From Aureimonas sp. SK2 (GTDB lineage Bacteria; Pseudomonadota; Alphaproteobacteria; Rhizobiales; Rhizobiaceae), in contig NZ_JAPZDS010000002.1 of NCBI RefSeq assembly GCF_029813115.1, forward strand, positions 186,001 to 250,000: 64,000 nt of DNA. Reading direction: 5' to 3'. A program made the translations under genes and the position numbers. Under the pieces are notes generated by a model. It did no database searches, was not told the DNA's origin, and was given only the letters and a program-made list of their open reading frames with translations. Shown here in pieces: positions 37,226 through 47,132 of this stretch (within the stretch, counting starts at the first letter, position 1; each line of letters opens with the position of its first letter).

Positions 37226-38929
37226 TCAGTCGCGCCAGGGAAGGGTGCCCGGCGCGCCGCGGCCGAGACGGTCGGCCAGGAGCGCGAGCAGGCCGACGAG
37301 AAGCGTGGCGAGGACGGCGAGCGCGGCCGCCTCGCCGGAATTGCCTTCGTATTGCAGCGAGAACACCATCACGCCGACCGTCTGCGTGCCGGCCGACCAG
37401 AGGAGGGCCGAGACGGTCAGCTCGTTGAAGGCCGTGAGCGCGGCGAGGAGCATGCCCGCCGCCGCCGCCCGCCCTGCCAGCGGCAGCGCGAGGAAGGCGA
37501 GGCGCCGACGCAGCCCGACGCCCGAGACCCGCGCGGCGTCGTCCAGGCCTGCGTCGAGGCTGGCGAAGGAGGCCGCCACCGGCGCCGTCACCAGTGGCAG
37601 GAAGCGCGCGACATAGGCCAGAAGCAGGATCCAGGGCGTGGCATAGAGCGAGACGCCGAGAATGGGCAGCGGCGGCAGGAAGACCAGGATGAAGGCCAGC
37701 GCCAGCACCGTTCCCGGCACCACGAAGGGGCCGTCGGCAAGGATGGCGGCGATCCGGGCCGTGCGATTGCGGCGCACCTGTCCGAGATAGGCGAGGGGCA
37801 CCGCGAGCAGGCCGGCGACGACGGCCATGCCGGCAGACAAGGCGATCGAGTTGAGGAGCGCCCGGCGGATCGCGCCGCTGCCGAGCACCGAGCGGAACTG
37901 GTCCAGCGTCGCCGTCTCCGGCGTCAGGGCGACGCCGAGCGCCGGCGTCAGCGCCCCCGCCAGCAGCGCCAGCATCGGCAGGACGGCGAGCACGAGGACG
38001 GCGCACCAGACGGCGGCGGAGGCCGGCAGGCCCGCGGCGAAGAGCCGGCTCGCGCGCGTGCCCGTCCGGTCGACCGGCACGGCCAGCGCGCGCAGGACGA
38101 GGGCCCGCAGAGACAAGGCGCCGAGGGCCAGCGCCACCAGCACCAGCGCGATGACGGCCACCTGGGGCAGGACGGAGGGACCGAAGCCGTTGAGCCGCTG
38201 ATAGGCCAGGGTCGTGAGCATCGGGAAGCGGCCGGGAATGCCGAGAAGCGCCGGGATGCCGAAGTTGCCGACCGAAGCGGCGAAGGCGAGGGCGGCGCTG
38301 CCGGCGACCGCCGGCACCAGGAGAGGCAGGACGATGCGGGCGAGGATGCGCGGGCGCCCGACGCCGGCGATCCGTGCGGCCTCCACGAGGTCCGCCGGCA
38401 GGAGCGCGAGGCCCGCCCGCACGGCCAGAAACACCAGCGGCATCGATTCGATGCCGAGCAGCAGCGCGATGCCGGAACCGGAATAAATGAGACGCCCGGC
38501 ATCCGCCGAGACGAGGCCCGCCAGCTCGATCCAGGCGAGCGCCATGATCTGCGAGGGAACGAGCAGCGGCGACAGGAGAAGAAAGGTCGCAAGCGCCCGC
38601 CCGCGGACGGGAAAGAGGCCGACGAGGAGCGCGAGCCCGGTGCCCGTGGCGGCGGCGATCGCCGTTGCGCCCGCCGAGGCGGCCAGAGTGTTCCAGAAGG
38701 CGCGGTGGATCGCCCGCGAGCCCCAGGCTTCCGCCAGGTTGCCGAAGGCCGCCCCGTCCTCGCCGGCCCCGAAGCCGAGCGACAGGAGGCGCAGGAGCGG
38801 CCAGGTTCCGATCAGCGCGACGACGACGAGAAGGCCGGCGGCGAGCACCGCCTCCGGCCGGGGGCGCCAGGCGGCCGCAAGGGGCCGCCTGGACAAGGCG
38901 CTTCGCGAAGCGTGCGTCGTGTCAGCCAC
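37226..38929 (-). CDS. Ferric-iron-type ABC transporter, fused double permease
   Basis: A 567-residue membrane protein with two tandem BPD permease domains (about 12 helices), each with an EAA-type cytoplasmic loop (EAARIAGVGRPRILARIVLPLL and DAARVSGVGLRRRLAFLALPL). This duplicated FbpB/AfuB layout is typical of Fe3+ and 2-aminoethylphosphonate importers. It overlaps the upstream binding-protein gene by 8 bases and is last in the operon (ATPase, binding protein, permease). It converges with the molybdoenzyme gene, with a 4-bp gap. Confidence 0.88.
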   Translation of the reverse strand: MADTTHASRSALSRRPLAAAWRPRPEAVLAAGLLVVVALIGTWPLLRLLSLGFGAGEDGAAFGNLAEAWGSRAIHRAFWNTLAASAGATAIAAATGTGLALLVGLFPVRGRALATFLLLSPLLVPSQIMALAWIELAGLVSADAGRLIYSGSGIALLLGIESMPLVFLAVRAGLALLPADLVEAARIAGVGRPRILARIVLPLLVPAVAGSAALAFAASVGNFGIPALLGIPGRFPMLTTLAYQRLNGFGPSVLPQVAVIALVLVALALGALSLRALVLRALAVPVDRTGTRASRLFAAGLPASAAVWCAVLVLAVLPMLALLAGALTPALGVALTPETATLDQFRSVLGSGAIRRALLNSIALSAGMAVVAGLLAVPLAYLGQVRRNRTARIAAILADGPFVVPGTVLALAFILVFLPPLPILGVSLYATPWILLLAYVARFLPLVTAPVAASFASLDAGLDDAARVSGVGLRRRLAFLALPLAGRAAAAGMLLAALTAFNELTVSALLWSAGTQTVGVMVFSLQYEGNSGEAAALAVLATLLVGLLALLADRLGRGAPGTLPWRD

Positions 38930-39917
38930 CGAAGAGGTCGGAGAAGCGCATCTTGAGGTCCGCCTCGTCCTTCACGAGCTGGGCGGAATCGGTCGGCAGC
39001 ACCTTCAGCGTCATAGGCTCGGGATAGCCGGCGGGCGCCGCCATGCCCTCGATCACCGGGAAGTAGCCTTGCGCGACCGACTGCTCCTGCGCGGCGCGCC
39101 CGAGCTGCCAGTCGACGAAGGCCTTGGCCGCGTCCGGATTGTCGGTGGACTTCAGGATCGCGACCGGCTGGGTGATGGTCGAGACGCCCTCCGACGGAAA
39201 CACGAAGGCGACCGGCGAGCCCTTGGCCTTGGCGTTCATCGCCATGTAGTCGACGATCATGCCGTAGCTCTTCTCGCCGCGCGCGACCGCCTCCAGCACC
39301 GTGCCGTTGCCCTGGCCGGCCACCGCGCCGGCCTCGGCCAGCGCCTCGTAGTAGTCCCAGCCGAAGGCGGGGTCCTGCGTCATGGTGCCGACATGGACGA
39401 CCGCCGCGCCGGAATAGAGCGGGCTCGGCATGATGAGCTGGCTGGCGGCGTCCTCGTTCTTGAGGTCGTTCCAGGAGGTCGGCGCCGTCGTCACCTTGTC
39501 GGTGTTGTAGACGATGCCGGTGGTGATCAGCTTGGTGCCGAAATAGGTGCGGTCGGCGTCGATCAGGTTCGCGGGAATGCCCTCCACCGGCGCCTCGGCA
39601 TAGGGCAGGAGGCGTCCGGCTTCCTTGAGCTGCGTCATCGCCACCGTGTCGGCGATCAGCACCACGTCGGCGGGCGAGCCGCCGGCGGCGAACTCGGCCT
39701 GGAGCTTGGCCATCAGCTCGGTCGTGCCGGCGCGGAAGATCTCGACGGAGACGTTGGGGGTGTCCTTGCGGAACGCCTCGACCACGGCCGTCATCTGGTC
39801 GTTGGGCTGCGAGGTGTAGAGCGTGATCGCGCCCGAGGCGTCGGCGCCGAGGGCGGCGCCGGACAGGACGAGGCCGGCGGCAAGGGCGGCAAGGCGGGTG
39901 GCGAGGCGACGCGACAT
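38922..39917 (-). CDS. Ferric-iron-type ABC transporter, substrate-binding protein
   Basis: A 331-residue extracellular solute-binding protein of family 1/6 (Fbp-like). The signal peptide covers about residues 1-25 (MSRRLATRLAALAAGLVLSG, cut after ALG). ITLYTSQPNDQM and the C-terminal VDWQLGRAAQEQ are characteristic of the Fe3+ and phosphonate-type binding proteins. The paired tyrosines of FbpA are not clearly present (GYFPVIEG occurs instead of a YY motif), so another ligand such as a phosphonate or an iron chelate is possible. It is the second gene of the operon, 75 bp after the ATPase. Confidence 0.82.
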   Translation of the reverse strand: MSRRLATRLAALAAGLVLSGAALGADASGAITLYTSQPNDQMTAVVEAFRKDTPNVSVEIFRAGTTELMAKLQAEFAAGGSPADVVLIADTVAMTQLKEAGRLLPYAEAPVEGIPANLIDADRTYFGTKLITTGIVYNTDKVTTAPTSWNDLKNEDAASQLIMPSPLYSGAAVVHVGTMTQDPAFGWDYYEALAEAGAVAGQGNGTVLEAVARGEKSYGMIVDYMAMNAKAKGSPVAFVFPSEGVSTITQPVAILKSTDNPDAAKAFVDWQLGRAAQEQSVAQGYFPVIEGMAAPAGYPEPMTLKVLPTDSAQLVKDEADLKMRFSDLFGG

Positions 39918-39992
39918 GGGACGATCCTTCGTCGGTTGACGGGGGAAGATGGGCTCCCGCTAGCGCCCGAACATGACAGGCGCGTGAAAATA

Positions 39993-41054
39993 TCAGGACG
40001 GACGGGCGATCACCCAGCCGTCGGTGACCTGCAAGGCCACGGGGGTGCCGGGAGGCAGGGGATCCGGCCCCGACGCTTCGACCGAGAGGCCGTCCGCCGT
40101 CGCAAGATCCACGTCGTGGAGAAAGGCGCCCGCTTCGAATCGCGTGTTGCGCACCCTGCCGGGAAGGGCGCCCGGCGCCTCCGGTCCCTCGGCCAGCGCA
40201 AGCCCCTGGCGGCGCAGGCACAGCCAGGCAGGTCCGGGCTCCGCATCGCCCGGCACGAGGAGGCGGGCGGCGCCGGAGGTGACGGCGAGCCGGTCGCCCT
40301 CGCGCCCGACGACCTCGACCGGCAGGAGGCGCCCGTCGCCGATGAAGCGTGCGACGGTCGGCGTGGCGGGCCGCCGCCAGAGATCCTGCGGCGGCGCGCA
40401 CTGTTCGAGGCGCCCGGCCTCCAGCACGGCGATCGTCGTGGCGAGCGCCAGCGCCTCGGCCTGGTCGTGGGTGACGAAGACGAAGGTCGTGCGCGTCTCG
40501 GCGTGGAGGCGGCGGAACTCGGCGGCGAGCCCGGTGCGCAGCGCCGGGTCGAGATTGGCGAGCGGCTCGTCGAGGAGCAGGAGCTTGGGGCGCAGCGCCA
40601 GACTGCGGGCGAGCGCCACGCGCTGGCGCTGGCCGCCGGAGAGCTCGTGCGGGCGCGCCTTCGCGCGGTGGCCGAGACCGACGAGATCCAGCGCTTCCGC
40701 CGTGCGCCTGGCGATGTCGCCTGCGGCCATGCCCTTGCCGTGCAGCGCGAAAGAAACGTTGCCCTCGACGCTCATGTGAGGCCAGAGGGCATAGGACTGG
40801 AACACCATGCCGAGGCCCCGCTCCTCGGGCGGCACGAAGACCCCGTCGCCCGCCACCATGCGGTCGCCGATGGCGATCGTCCCGGCGTCCGGCCGCTCCA
40901 GCCCGGCGAGAAGACGCAGGACGGTGGTCTTGCCGCAGCCGGAGGCCCCGAGCAGCGCCAGGAAGGCGCCGTCCGGAACGGTCAGCGACAGCCCGTCCAC
41001 CGCCCGCGCGCCGCCGAAGCTCTTGGCGAGCCCGTCCAGCCGAAATCCCACCAT
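39993..41054 (-). CDS. Ferric-iron-type ABC transporter, ATP-binding protein
   Basis: A 353-residue ATPase with Walker A GASGCGKTT, Q-loop VFQSYALWPHMSVEGN, signature LSGGQRQRVALAR, Walker B LLLLDEPLANLD and switch His in VFVTHDQAEAL. A C-terminal TOBE-like regulatory domain spans about 240-353. I start at ATG 41054; the TTG at 41072 would add six residues. First gene of the operon, whose permease is a fused two-domain protein. No Fur/Irr-type box was evident in the 73 bp upstream. Confidence 0.9.
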   Translation of the reverse strand: MVGFRLDGLAKSFGGARAVDGLSLTVPDGAFLALLGASGCGKTTVLRLLAGLERPDAGTIAIGDRMVAGDGVFVPPEERGLGMVFQSYALWPHMSVEGNVSFALHGKGMAAGDIARRTAEALDLVGLGHRAKARPHELSGGQRQRVALARSLALRPKLLLLDEPLANLDPALRTGLAAEFRRLHAETRTTFVFVTHDQAEALALATTIAVLEAGRLEQCAPPQDLWRRPATPTVARFIGDGRLLPVEVVGREGDRLAVTSGAARLLVPGDAEPGPAWLCLRRQGLALAEGPEAPGALPGRVRNTRFEAGAFLHDVDLATADGLSVEASGPDPLPPGTPVALQVTDGWVIARPS

Positions 41055-41127
41055 GCCGCCGTCCCGTTGCAAAAGGCGCTCTTAGGTCCGCCTCGTGACG
41101 CCTGCGTGACGCTTTGGCAAGCGGGCG

Positions 41128-41874
41128 TCAGCTCGCCGGGCGCCAGCGCCAGACGGTGGTGCGCTTCACCTCGGCGTCCTCCAGGGCTCGCGTGACCGGC
41201 ACCTCGTAGACCGCAAGACGCTCCACGCTCGCAGCCGGCAGATAGGCCCGGCCCGGGTCGCCGACGAGTACGTCCACGCCGGACGATGCCAGGGCGTCGA
41301 ACCAGGGCGCGAGGCGCCGGGCGAAACCCTGGTCGTAGAAGACGTCGCCCGCGAGCAGCACGTCGGCGTCGAGCGAGTCCCCGATCCTGTCCTCGTTCCG
41401 TACCTCGAAGGAGACGCCGTTGCGGCCGGCGTTGAGAAGGGCGGCCTCGCGCGCGAACGGGTCGATGTCGAGCGCGAGGACCGACGCCGCCCCGGCCCTG
41501 GCCGCCGCGATGGCGACGAGGCCGGAGCCCGAGGCGAGATCCACGACGCGCCGGCCCGCCACGCAGGACGGATGGTCCAGCACGTAGCGCGCCAGCCCCT
41601 GGCCGCCGGCCCAGGCGAAGGCCCAGAAGGGCGGCGGCAGGCCGATCGCCTCCAGTTCCTCCTCCGTGCGCAGCCACAGGTCGTGCGCCTCGTCGGCGAG
41701 ATGCAGTTCGATCTCGGGCACGTGCGGCGGGCGGAGCGGGGCGGTGTTGGCGAGGACGAAGGCGCGGCGGCGCTCGCGCTCCTTCACGAAGCCGTTTCCG
41801 ATCCCGTGGCCGATGGCGCGGAACCATCCAGCTGGCGGCGCGGTTGCGTCAGGGACTGAGACAAAGGAGCGCAT
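41128..41874 (-). CDS. SAM-dependent lysine methyltransferase, ETF-beta (METTL20) type
   Basis: A class I methyltransferase of 248 residues. It carries PPPFWAFAWAGGQGLARYVLD, the SAM motif VVDLASGSGLVAIAAARAG, LALDIDPFA, and the GDVFYDQ motif of the METTL20/EtfB-KMT group. That group trimethylates lysines of electron-transfer flavoprotein beta near its acyl-CoA dehydrogenase docking loop. The upstream boundary is uncertain: ATG 41874 has no ribosome-binding site and sits 3 bases from a divergent start, whereas a GTG at 41787 has GGAAACGG upstream and gives the usual 219-residue length. The target protein is inferred from family only. Confidence 0.78.
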   Translation of the reverse strand: MRSFVSVPDATAPPAGWFRAIGHGIGNGFVKERERRRAFVLANTAPLRPPHVPEIELHLADEAHDLWLRTEEELEAIGLPPPFWAFAWAGGQGLARYVLDHPSCVAGRRVVDLASGSGLVAIAAARAGAASVLALDIDPFAREAALLNAGRNGVSFEVRNEDRIGDSLDADVLLAGDVFYDQGFARRLAPWFDALASSGVDVLVGDPGRAYLPAASVERLAVYEVPVTRALEDAEVKRTTVWRWRPAS

Positions 41875-41877
41875 GTC

Positions 41878-41961
41878 ATGTTGAAAGGTGGCCTTCTCTG
41901 GCTGATCGGCATTCCCATTCCGATCATCCTTCTTCTTTGGCTCTTCGGCTTCCTGAGTTGA
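41878..41961 (+). CDS. 27-residue hydrophobic membrane peptide
   Basis: The frame encodes MLKGGLLWLIGIPIPIILLL and ends LFGFLS, a single strongly hydrophobic helix with an IPIP kink. Support is an AAAGGAG ribosome-binding site at 41863-41869, eight bases before ATG 41878, and a normal stop. It is far below the usual gene-calling limit. It resembles the many very small inner-membrane proteins of rhizobia, but I cannot name a family. The neighbour on the other strand starts 3 bases away unless its GTG start (41787) is used. Confidence 0.6.
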   Translation: MLKGGLLWLIGIPIPIILLLWLFGFLS

Positions 41962-41987
41962 AGACGGGCCGCGCGGCGGGCGGCCCG

Positions 41988-42021
41988 AAAAAAAAGCCGC
42001 GCATCCCGAGGGAAGCGCGGC
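41988..42021 (-). terminator. Rho-independent terminator of the DUF3072 gene (minus strand)
   Basis: GCCGCGC (41996-42002) pairs with GCGCGGC (42015-42021) around a 12-base loop. On the minus strand the stem is followed by eight T residues (A-run at 41988-41995), a textbook intrinsic terminator 26 bases past the stop codon at 42047. Confidence 0.85.
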
Positions 42022-42046
42022 CTCTCCATGAACAGGACCGGTCGGC

Positions 42047-42271
42047 TCAGCCGTCCTTCAGGCGCTTGCTCCTGGCCTGCAGCTCGTCGATGAGCTTGGA
42101 GGCGTCGCCCTTCGTCATCTTGTCGTCGAACGGGTGACCGGTCTCCTCGCACAGGGTCTTGAGATAGGACCCCTGCGCGCCGGTCATCGGCTCGTCGCCG
42201 GTGGTCCAGTCGTCCGGGTCCTTCACCGTGTTGGAATTGGCGGCGTCGGCCTTGGGGTTGGCATCGGTCAT
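42047..42271 (-). CDS. DUF3072 domain protein
   Basis: A 74-residue soluble acidic protein. The core GDEPMTGAQGSYLKTLCEE and the downstream LTKxxAS-like KGDASKLIDELQ match the DUF3072 family, widespread small proteins of unknown function in alphaproteobacteria and actinobacteria. GGAG precedes the ATG at 42271, and a strong terminator follows. It appears monocistronic. Confidence 0.85.
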   Translation of the reverse strand: MTDANPKADAANSNTVKDPDDWTTGDEPMTGAQGSYLKTLCEETGHPFDDKMTKGDASKLIDELQARSKRLKDG

Positions 42272-42316
42272 GGATCGCTCCGCGAGTGTGTCGTTCGCGA
42301 AACGTTCCGCCCTCCG

Positions 42317-42753
<437 letters not shown>

Positions 42754-42754
<1 letters not shown>

Positions 42755-43044
42755 CAGGCGCTCTCGGGATTGTTGACCGACCAGTTCCACCGCCGCACGG
42801 TGACGGAGGAGAAGAGGCCCGCCTTGGCGAAGGGGTCCTGTTCGCCCAGCGCCCGCGCGGCGTCGGCGCTGTCGGCCTCGACCACGATCAGGCTGCCCGT
42901 CGGCTTGCCCTCGTCGTCGAGAAAGGGGCCGGCGAACTTCAGCGTCGGGCCGAGGCCCTTCAGATGGGCGAGGTGCTCGGGGCGGTTGTCGGCCCGGAGG
43001 CTTCCGGCGTCCGGTCGGTCTTCGCAGATCAGGGCGTAGAGCAT
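42754..43044 (-). CDS. YciI-like protein
   Basis: A 96-residue ferredoxin-like alpha+beta protein of the YciI family. It has MLYALICEDRPDAGSLRADN with the conserved Asp and the SLIVVEADSADAARAL strand-helix segment; related proteins include YciI and muconolactone-isomerase-like folds. GGAGGAAA precedes the ATG at 43044. It lies 53 bp after gpsA and overlaps the EVE gene. The biochemical activity is unknown. Confidence 0.88.
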
Positions 43045-43097
43045 GGGGCTTTCCTCCGGGAATGGCTCGTCGCCCCGTAGCAAATCGGGGCGGTCGA

Positions 43098-44078
43098 TCA
43101 AGCGGTTTCGAACTCGCGCTTCAGGGGCCGCGCCAGGAGCGCCGCCACCGCGGCGGCGACGGGCAGCGTGCCGTCGAGAATGCCGGCGACGGCCTCGATG
43201 ATCGGCGCCTCGATGCCGCGCTCGGCCGCGAGCCTTGCCGCGATGCCGGCGGAGAAGACGCCTTCCGCGAGCCTTTGCGTCGAAAGGTCTTCGCCCCGGC
43301 CGAGCGCCAGCCCATAGGCGAAGTTGCGCGACTGGGCGCCCGAGCAGGTGAGGACGAGGTCGCCGAGACCGGACAGGCCCATCAGCGTGCGCGGATCGGC
43401 GCCGAGCGCCTCGCCCAGACGCGTCAGCTCCACGAAGCCGCGGGTGACGAGGGCCGCCTGGGCCGAGGCGCCGAGGCCGAGGCCCGCCGCCGCGCCCGCG
43501 GCGATCGCGAGCACGTTCTTGAGCGCGCCGCCCGCCTCGACGCCGAGGACGTCCGTGCCGGCATAGATGCGGAAGGCCGGGCCGGACAGGCGCTGCGCCA
43601 GAGTGTCGGCGAGCCCGGCGTCGCGCGCGGCGAGCGTCACGGCGGTCGGAAGGCCGGCGGCGACGTCGGTGGCGAAGCTCGGGCCGGACAGGACGGCGAC
43701 GGGGTGGCCCGGCAGCTCGGCCTCCACCACGGCGGAGGCGAAGAGGCCGGTGTCGCGCTCGATGCCCTTGGAGCAAAGGACCAGCGCCGCGCCTGAAGGA
43801 AGGGCGGGCGCCAGCGTTCGGCAGAGGGCGCGGAGCGTCTGGGCCGGTGTGACGAGGAGGACGGTGTCGGCGCCCTTCAGCGCCGCGGCGGGGTCGAGCA
43901 CGGCCGCGATGCCGGGCGGCAGGGCGATGCCCGACAGATAGGCGGGGTTCTCCCGCCGCGCGTTGATCGCCTGCGCCACGGCGGGATCGCGCAGGAGAAG
44001 GCGGACGCCGCCCTGCCGGGCCGCCACCGCCGCCAGCGCCGTGCCCCAGGCGCCGCCTCCGACCACCGCGACGCTCAT
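43098..44078 (-). CDS. gpsA: Glycerol-3-phosphate dehydrogenase [NAD(P)+]
   Basis: A 326-residue cytosolic enzyme that reduces dihydroxyacetone phosphate to sn-glycerol 3-phosphate for phospholipid synthesis. The Rossmann motif [11 protein letters not shown] starts at residue 5, the catalytic Lys is in [11 protein letters not shown], and [11 protein letters not shown] and [12 protein letters not shown] are conserved. The start overlaps the tsaD stop in ATGA. Confidence 0.95.
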   Translation of the reverse strand: MSVAVVGGGAWGTALAAVAARQGGVRLLLRDPAVAQAINARRENPAYLSGIALPPGIAAVLDPAAALKGADTVLLVTPAQTLRALCRTLAPALPSGAALVLCSKGIERDTGLFASAVVEAELPGHPVAVLSGPSFATDVAAGLPTAVTLAARDAGLADTLAQRLSGPAFRIYAGTDVLGVEAGGALKNVLAIAAGAAAGLGLGASAQAALVTRGFVELTRLGEALGADPRTLMGLSGLGDLVLTCSGAQSRNFAYGLALGRGEDLSTQRLAEGVFSAGIAARLAAERGIEAPIIEAVAGILDGTLPVAAAVAALLARPLKREFETA

Positions 44079-45199
44079 GCCTTGGCTCCGCGCTTGCCGA
44101 AGCCGATCAACGGCGCGGCGGTCTCGTCCAGCGGCCAGCGCGGGCGCACGGGCAGAGTGACGGCGTCCCGTTCGCCCGCTTCCAGCCGTTCGAGGCCGAC
44201 ATAGGCGATCATCGCGGCGTTGTCGGTGCACAGCGCATGGGGCGGCGAGACGAGGCGCACGCCGGTGCGTGCCGAGAGGTCGGTCAAGGCCCGGCGGATC
44301 TCACCGTTGGCCGCGACGCCTCCCGCCACCGCCAGGGCCGGGTCGGCCAGGTCGGGAAACCGGTCGCGGAAGCGGGCGAGCGCGAGCGCCAGCCGGTCGG
44401 CGACGCTTTCGCTCGCCGCGCGCTGGAAGGCGGCGCAGAGGTCGGCGACGTCCCCGTCGGCGAGCGGCGCATGGGCTTCGGCGGCCTGGCGCACGGCGGT
44501 CTTCAGGCCGGAAAACGAGAAGTCGAGCCGCTTTTCCCCCCGGAGCGGCCGGGGCAGGGAGAAGCGGGCGGCGTCGCCGGACGTCGCCATGCGCTCGACG
44601 CTGGGACCGCCGGGATGGGGGAGTTCGAGAAGCTTGGCGGTCTTGTCGAAGGCCTCGCCCAGCGCGTCGTCGATGGTGGTGCCCCAGCGCTCGTAACGGC
44701 CCAGCCCCTCCACCAGCAGGATCTGCGTGTGGCCGCCGGACACGAGGAGCAGGAGATAGGGATAGGCGAGCGCGTCGGTGAGGCGCGGCGTGAGGGCGTG
44801 GCCCTCCAGATGGTTGATGCCGAGAAACGGAATTCCGAGCGGCAGGGCGATGGCCTTGGCGGCGGTCGCCCCAACGATCAGCCCGCCGACGAGGCCCGGC
44901 CCGACCGTGGCGGCGACGGCCCCGATCGCCTCGAGCGCGACGCCGGCCTCAACGAGCGCGGCCGACACGATGCCGCCGATCGCCTCGGCATGGGCGCGGG
45001 CGGCGATCTCCGGCACCACGCCGCCGAAGGCCGCATGCTCCCCGATCTGGCTCAGCACCACGTTGGACAGGATTTGCGCCCGTCCGGACGCGTCGCGCCC
45101 CACCACGGCGGCGGCGGTCTCGTCGCAGCTCGTCTCGATGCCCAGAACGAGGGGGCCGAGGACGAGGGGGCCGGAGAGGGAAGGGTCGGGCGTGGTCAT
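44075..45199 (-). CDS. tsaD: tRNA N6-adenosine threonylcarbamoyltransferase TsaD
   Basis: A 374-residue ASKHA-fold protein that transfers the threonylcarbamoyl group to A37 of ANN-decoding tRNAs, with TsaB and Tsa[16 protein letters not shown] begins near residue 19. The Fe/Zn-binding pair is His130 and His134 in NHLEGH, and [20 protein letters not shown] and [14 protein letters not shown] follow. I start at ATG 45199; ATG 45211 is possible. It is divergent from hemC, with a 117-bp shared promoter region, and is first in the operon. Confidence 0.95.
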   Translation of the reverse strand: MTTPDPSLSGPLVLGPLVLGIETSCDETAAAVVGRDASGRAQILSNVVLSQIGEHAAFGGVVPEIAARAHAEAIGGIVSAALVEAGVALEAIGAVAATVGPGLVGGLIVGATAAKAIALPLGIPFLGINHLEGHALTPRLTDALAYPYLLLLVSGGHTQILLVEGLGRYERWGTTIDDALGEAFDKTAKLLELPHPGGPSVERMATSGDAARFSLPRPLRGEKRLDFSFSGLKTAVRQAAEAHAPLADGDVADLCAAFQRAASESVADRLALALARFRDRFPDLADPALAVAGGVAANGEIRRALTDLSARTGVRLVSPPHALCTDNAAMIAYVGLERLEAGERDAVTLPVRPRWPLDETAAPLIGFGKRGAKA

Positions 45200-45316
45200 G
45201 CGCCAGCACATAGCCGTGCGCGGCGGGTTTCGCCACCGCAAGGCGCGTGCTTTGAACGGTGGCCCCGGGCCGCCGGCCTGTTGTAGGGAAGGGCGACGAC
45301 ACGAAAGGCCAGCCCC

Positions 45317-46249
45317 ATGATCTCCCGCCCTTTTCGCATCGGCACGCGCGGCAGCCGCCTGGCGCTCGCCCAGGCGCACGAGGTCCGCGCCCGGCTGATG
45401 GCGGCGCACGCGCTGCCGGAGGAGGCGTTCGAGGTCACCGTGATCTCGACGGCCGGCGACCGCATCCAGGACCGCGCGCTCTCGGAGGTCGGGGGCAAGG
45501 GGCTCTTCACCAAGGAAATCGAGGACGCGCTGCTCGGCGGGCGGATCGATGTCGCCGTGCATTCGGCCAAGGACATGGCGACCGCCGTGCCGGACGGGCT
45601 GGCGCTGACCGCCTTCCTGCCGCGCGAGGACGTGCGCGACGTCTTCATCGGCCGCAGCGTCCGGCGCATTGCCGATCTGCCGCAAGGCGCGCGGGTGGGC
45701 TCGGCCTCGCTCCGCCGGCAGGCGCTCCTGAAGCGCCTGCGGCCCGACCTCGACCTCGTGATCTTCCGCGGCAACGTCCAGACACGGCTTCAGAAGCTCG
45801 AGCGCGGCGAGGTGGAGGGCACGCTCCTGGCGCTGGCCGGCCTCAACCGGCTGGACGCCGCCGATGTCGCGGGCGAGATTCTCGACCTCGACGCGTTTCC
45901 CCCGGCGCCCGGCCAGGGGGCGATCTGCGTCGAGCAGCGGGCGGCGGACGAGGCGACGGCCGCGCTTGTGGCGCCGCTCGACCACGCCGACACGCACCGG
46001 GCGCTTCTGGCCGAGCGCGCCTTTCTCGCCGTTCTCGACGGCTCCTGCCGCACCCCGATCGCCGCCCATGCCCGGCCCGACGGCGAAGGCTTCCGCTTCC
46101 ACGGCATGATCCTGACGCCCGACGCCGCGCGCATGCACGAGACCCGCCTTTCCGCCGGCCGGGCGGACCTCGTCGAGGCCGCGGCCGAGGCCGCGCGCCG
46201 GCTGGTCGCGGATGCCGGCCCGGACTTCTTCGCCGGCTGGTTCGGCTGA
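45317..46249 (+). CDS. hemC: Porphobilinogen deaminase (hydroxymethylbilane synthase)
   Basis: A 310-residue enzyme that polymerises four porphobilinogens into hydroxymethylbilane for heme and cobalamin synthesis. [13 protein letters not shown] is at the N-terminus, HSAKDM is the catalytic region, RGNVQTRL follows, and the dipyrromethane cofactor is carried by Cys244 in LDGSCRTPI. It is first in a hemC-hemD-mic60-hemY run and divergent from tsaD. Its product, after HemD, also feeds the cobalamin pathway represented by cobS/cobT in this window. Confidence 0.96.
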   Translation: MISRPFRIGTRGSRLALAQAHEVRARLMAAHALPEEAFEVTVISTAGDRIQDRALSEVGGKGLFTKEIEDALLGGRIDVAVHSAKDMATAVPDGLALTAFLPREDVRDVFIGRSVRRIADLPQGARVGSASLRRQALLKRLRPDLDLVIFRGNVQTRLQKLERGEVEGTLLALAGLNRLDAADVAGEILDLDAFPPAPGQGAICVEQRAADEATAALVAPLDHADTHRALLAERAFLAVLDGSCRTPIAAHARPDGEGFRFHGMILTPDAARMHETRLSAGRADLVEAAAEAARRLVADAGPDFFAGWFG

Positions 46250-46255
46250 GGGGCG

Positions 46256-46945
46256 ATGGCGCGGGTGCTCGTCCTCAGGGAGGCGGAGGACGCCGCGCGC
46301 ACGGCCGACGTCTTGCGCGCGCACGGCCACGAGCCGCTGCTCCTGCCGCTGCAGGAGGTGCGCCCGCTCGACCCGCCGCTGGAAGGCGGACCGTTCGGCG
46401 GGTTCCTCGCAACCAGCGCCCATGCGGCCCCCTGGCTTGCGCGGCACGCCGCCGGCACGGCGCTCCCCGTCCTGGCGGTGGGCGAGCGGACAGCTGAAGC
46501 GCTGCGGGCCGCGGGTCTGCCCGAGGTGGTGGCCGGCCCCGGCCGGGCGCGGGACCTCCCGGCTCTTGCCGCTCGGCTTCCTTCCGGAGACGCTCCGCTC
46601 GTCTATGCGGCGGGACGCACGCGGCTTCCCGATCTGGAGGCGGGTCTCCTGGCGGCCGACGTGCGGTTCCGCACGCTGGAGGTCTACGACATGGTGGAGC
46701 GGCGGCCGGGTGAGGACGAACTCGATCGCCTGACGGAGAGCGGTCCCCCGGATGCCGTTCTCCTCCTGTCGCGCGGGCAGGCGGCGCTGTTCGAGGCGCT
46801 TGCCGCCCGCCGCCCCGGCCTTCGCCCGGCAGCCCTGCGCCACCTCTGCCTGTCGTCCGCCGTGGCGGACGGGCTGTCGCCGGGGCGGGTGGCGGAATGG
46901 CCCGCCGAACCGTCGCTCGATGCGCTTCTCGCGCGCCTCGGCTGA
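46256..46945 (+). CDS. hemD: Uroporphyrinogen-III synthase
   Basis: A 229-residue enzyme that cyclises hydroxymethylbilane to uroporphyrinogen III. The family is poorly conserved; recognisable features are the N-terminal [20 protein letters not shown], the [15 protein letters not shown] and [15 protein letters not shown] segments and the [15 protein letters not shown] hinge. It follows hemC by 6 bp and precedes mic60, a conserved alphaproteobacterial order that supports the call. Confidence 0.88.
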   Translation: MARVLVLREAEDAARTADVLRAHGHEPLLLPLQEVRPLDPPLEGGPFGGFLATSAHAAPWLARHAAGTALPVLAVGERTAEALRAAGLPEVVAGPGRARDLPALAARLPSGDAPLVYAAGRTRLPDLEAGLLAADVRFRTLEVYDMVERRPGEDELDRLTESGPPDAVLLLSRGQAALFEALAARRPGLRPAALRHLCLSSAVADGLSPGRVAEWPAEPSLDALLARLG

Positions 46946-47132
46946 GGGGGATCGTCAACCCTTCCGATCACGAACGCACAGGCGCCGCACAAACTCCGTT
47001 GCAGCTTGGCGTGGACACGCTAAATCAGCATCGGCTCGTCTCCCTTGTTCGCGGGGCGGAGCCAGTCGGCCATCGGCCGGAACCCAAAGGATGCGGCTCC
47101 GTTCGGAGCCGACACGACTCGAGGAGCCCCGG

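Noticed and set aside
44075-46843. Single long minus-strand frame joining tsaD with sequence antisense to hemC and hemD
   Set aside because: Only the part up to 45199 is TsaD; the rest is antisense to clearly conserved heme genes.
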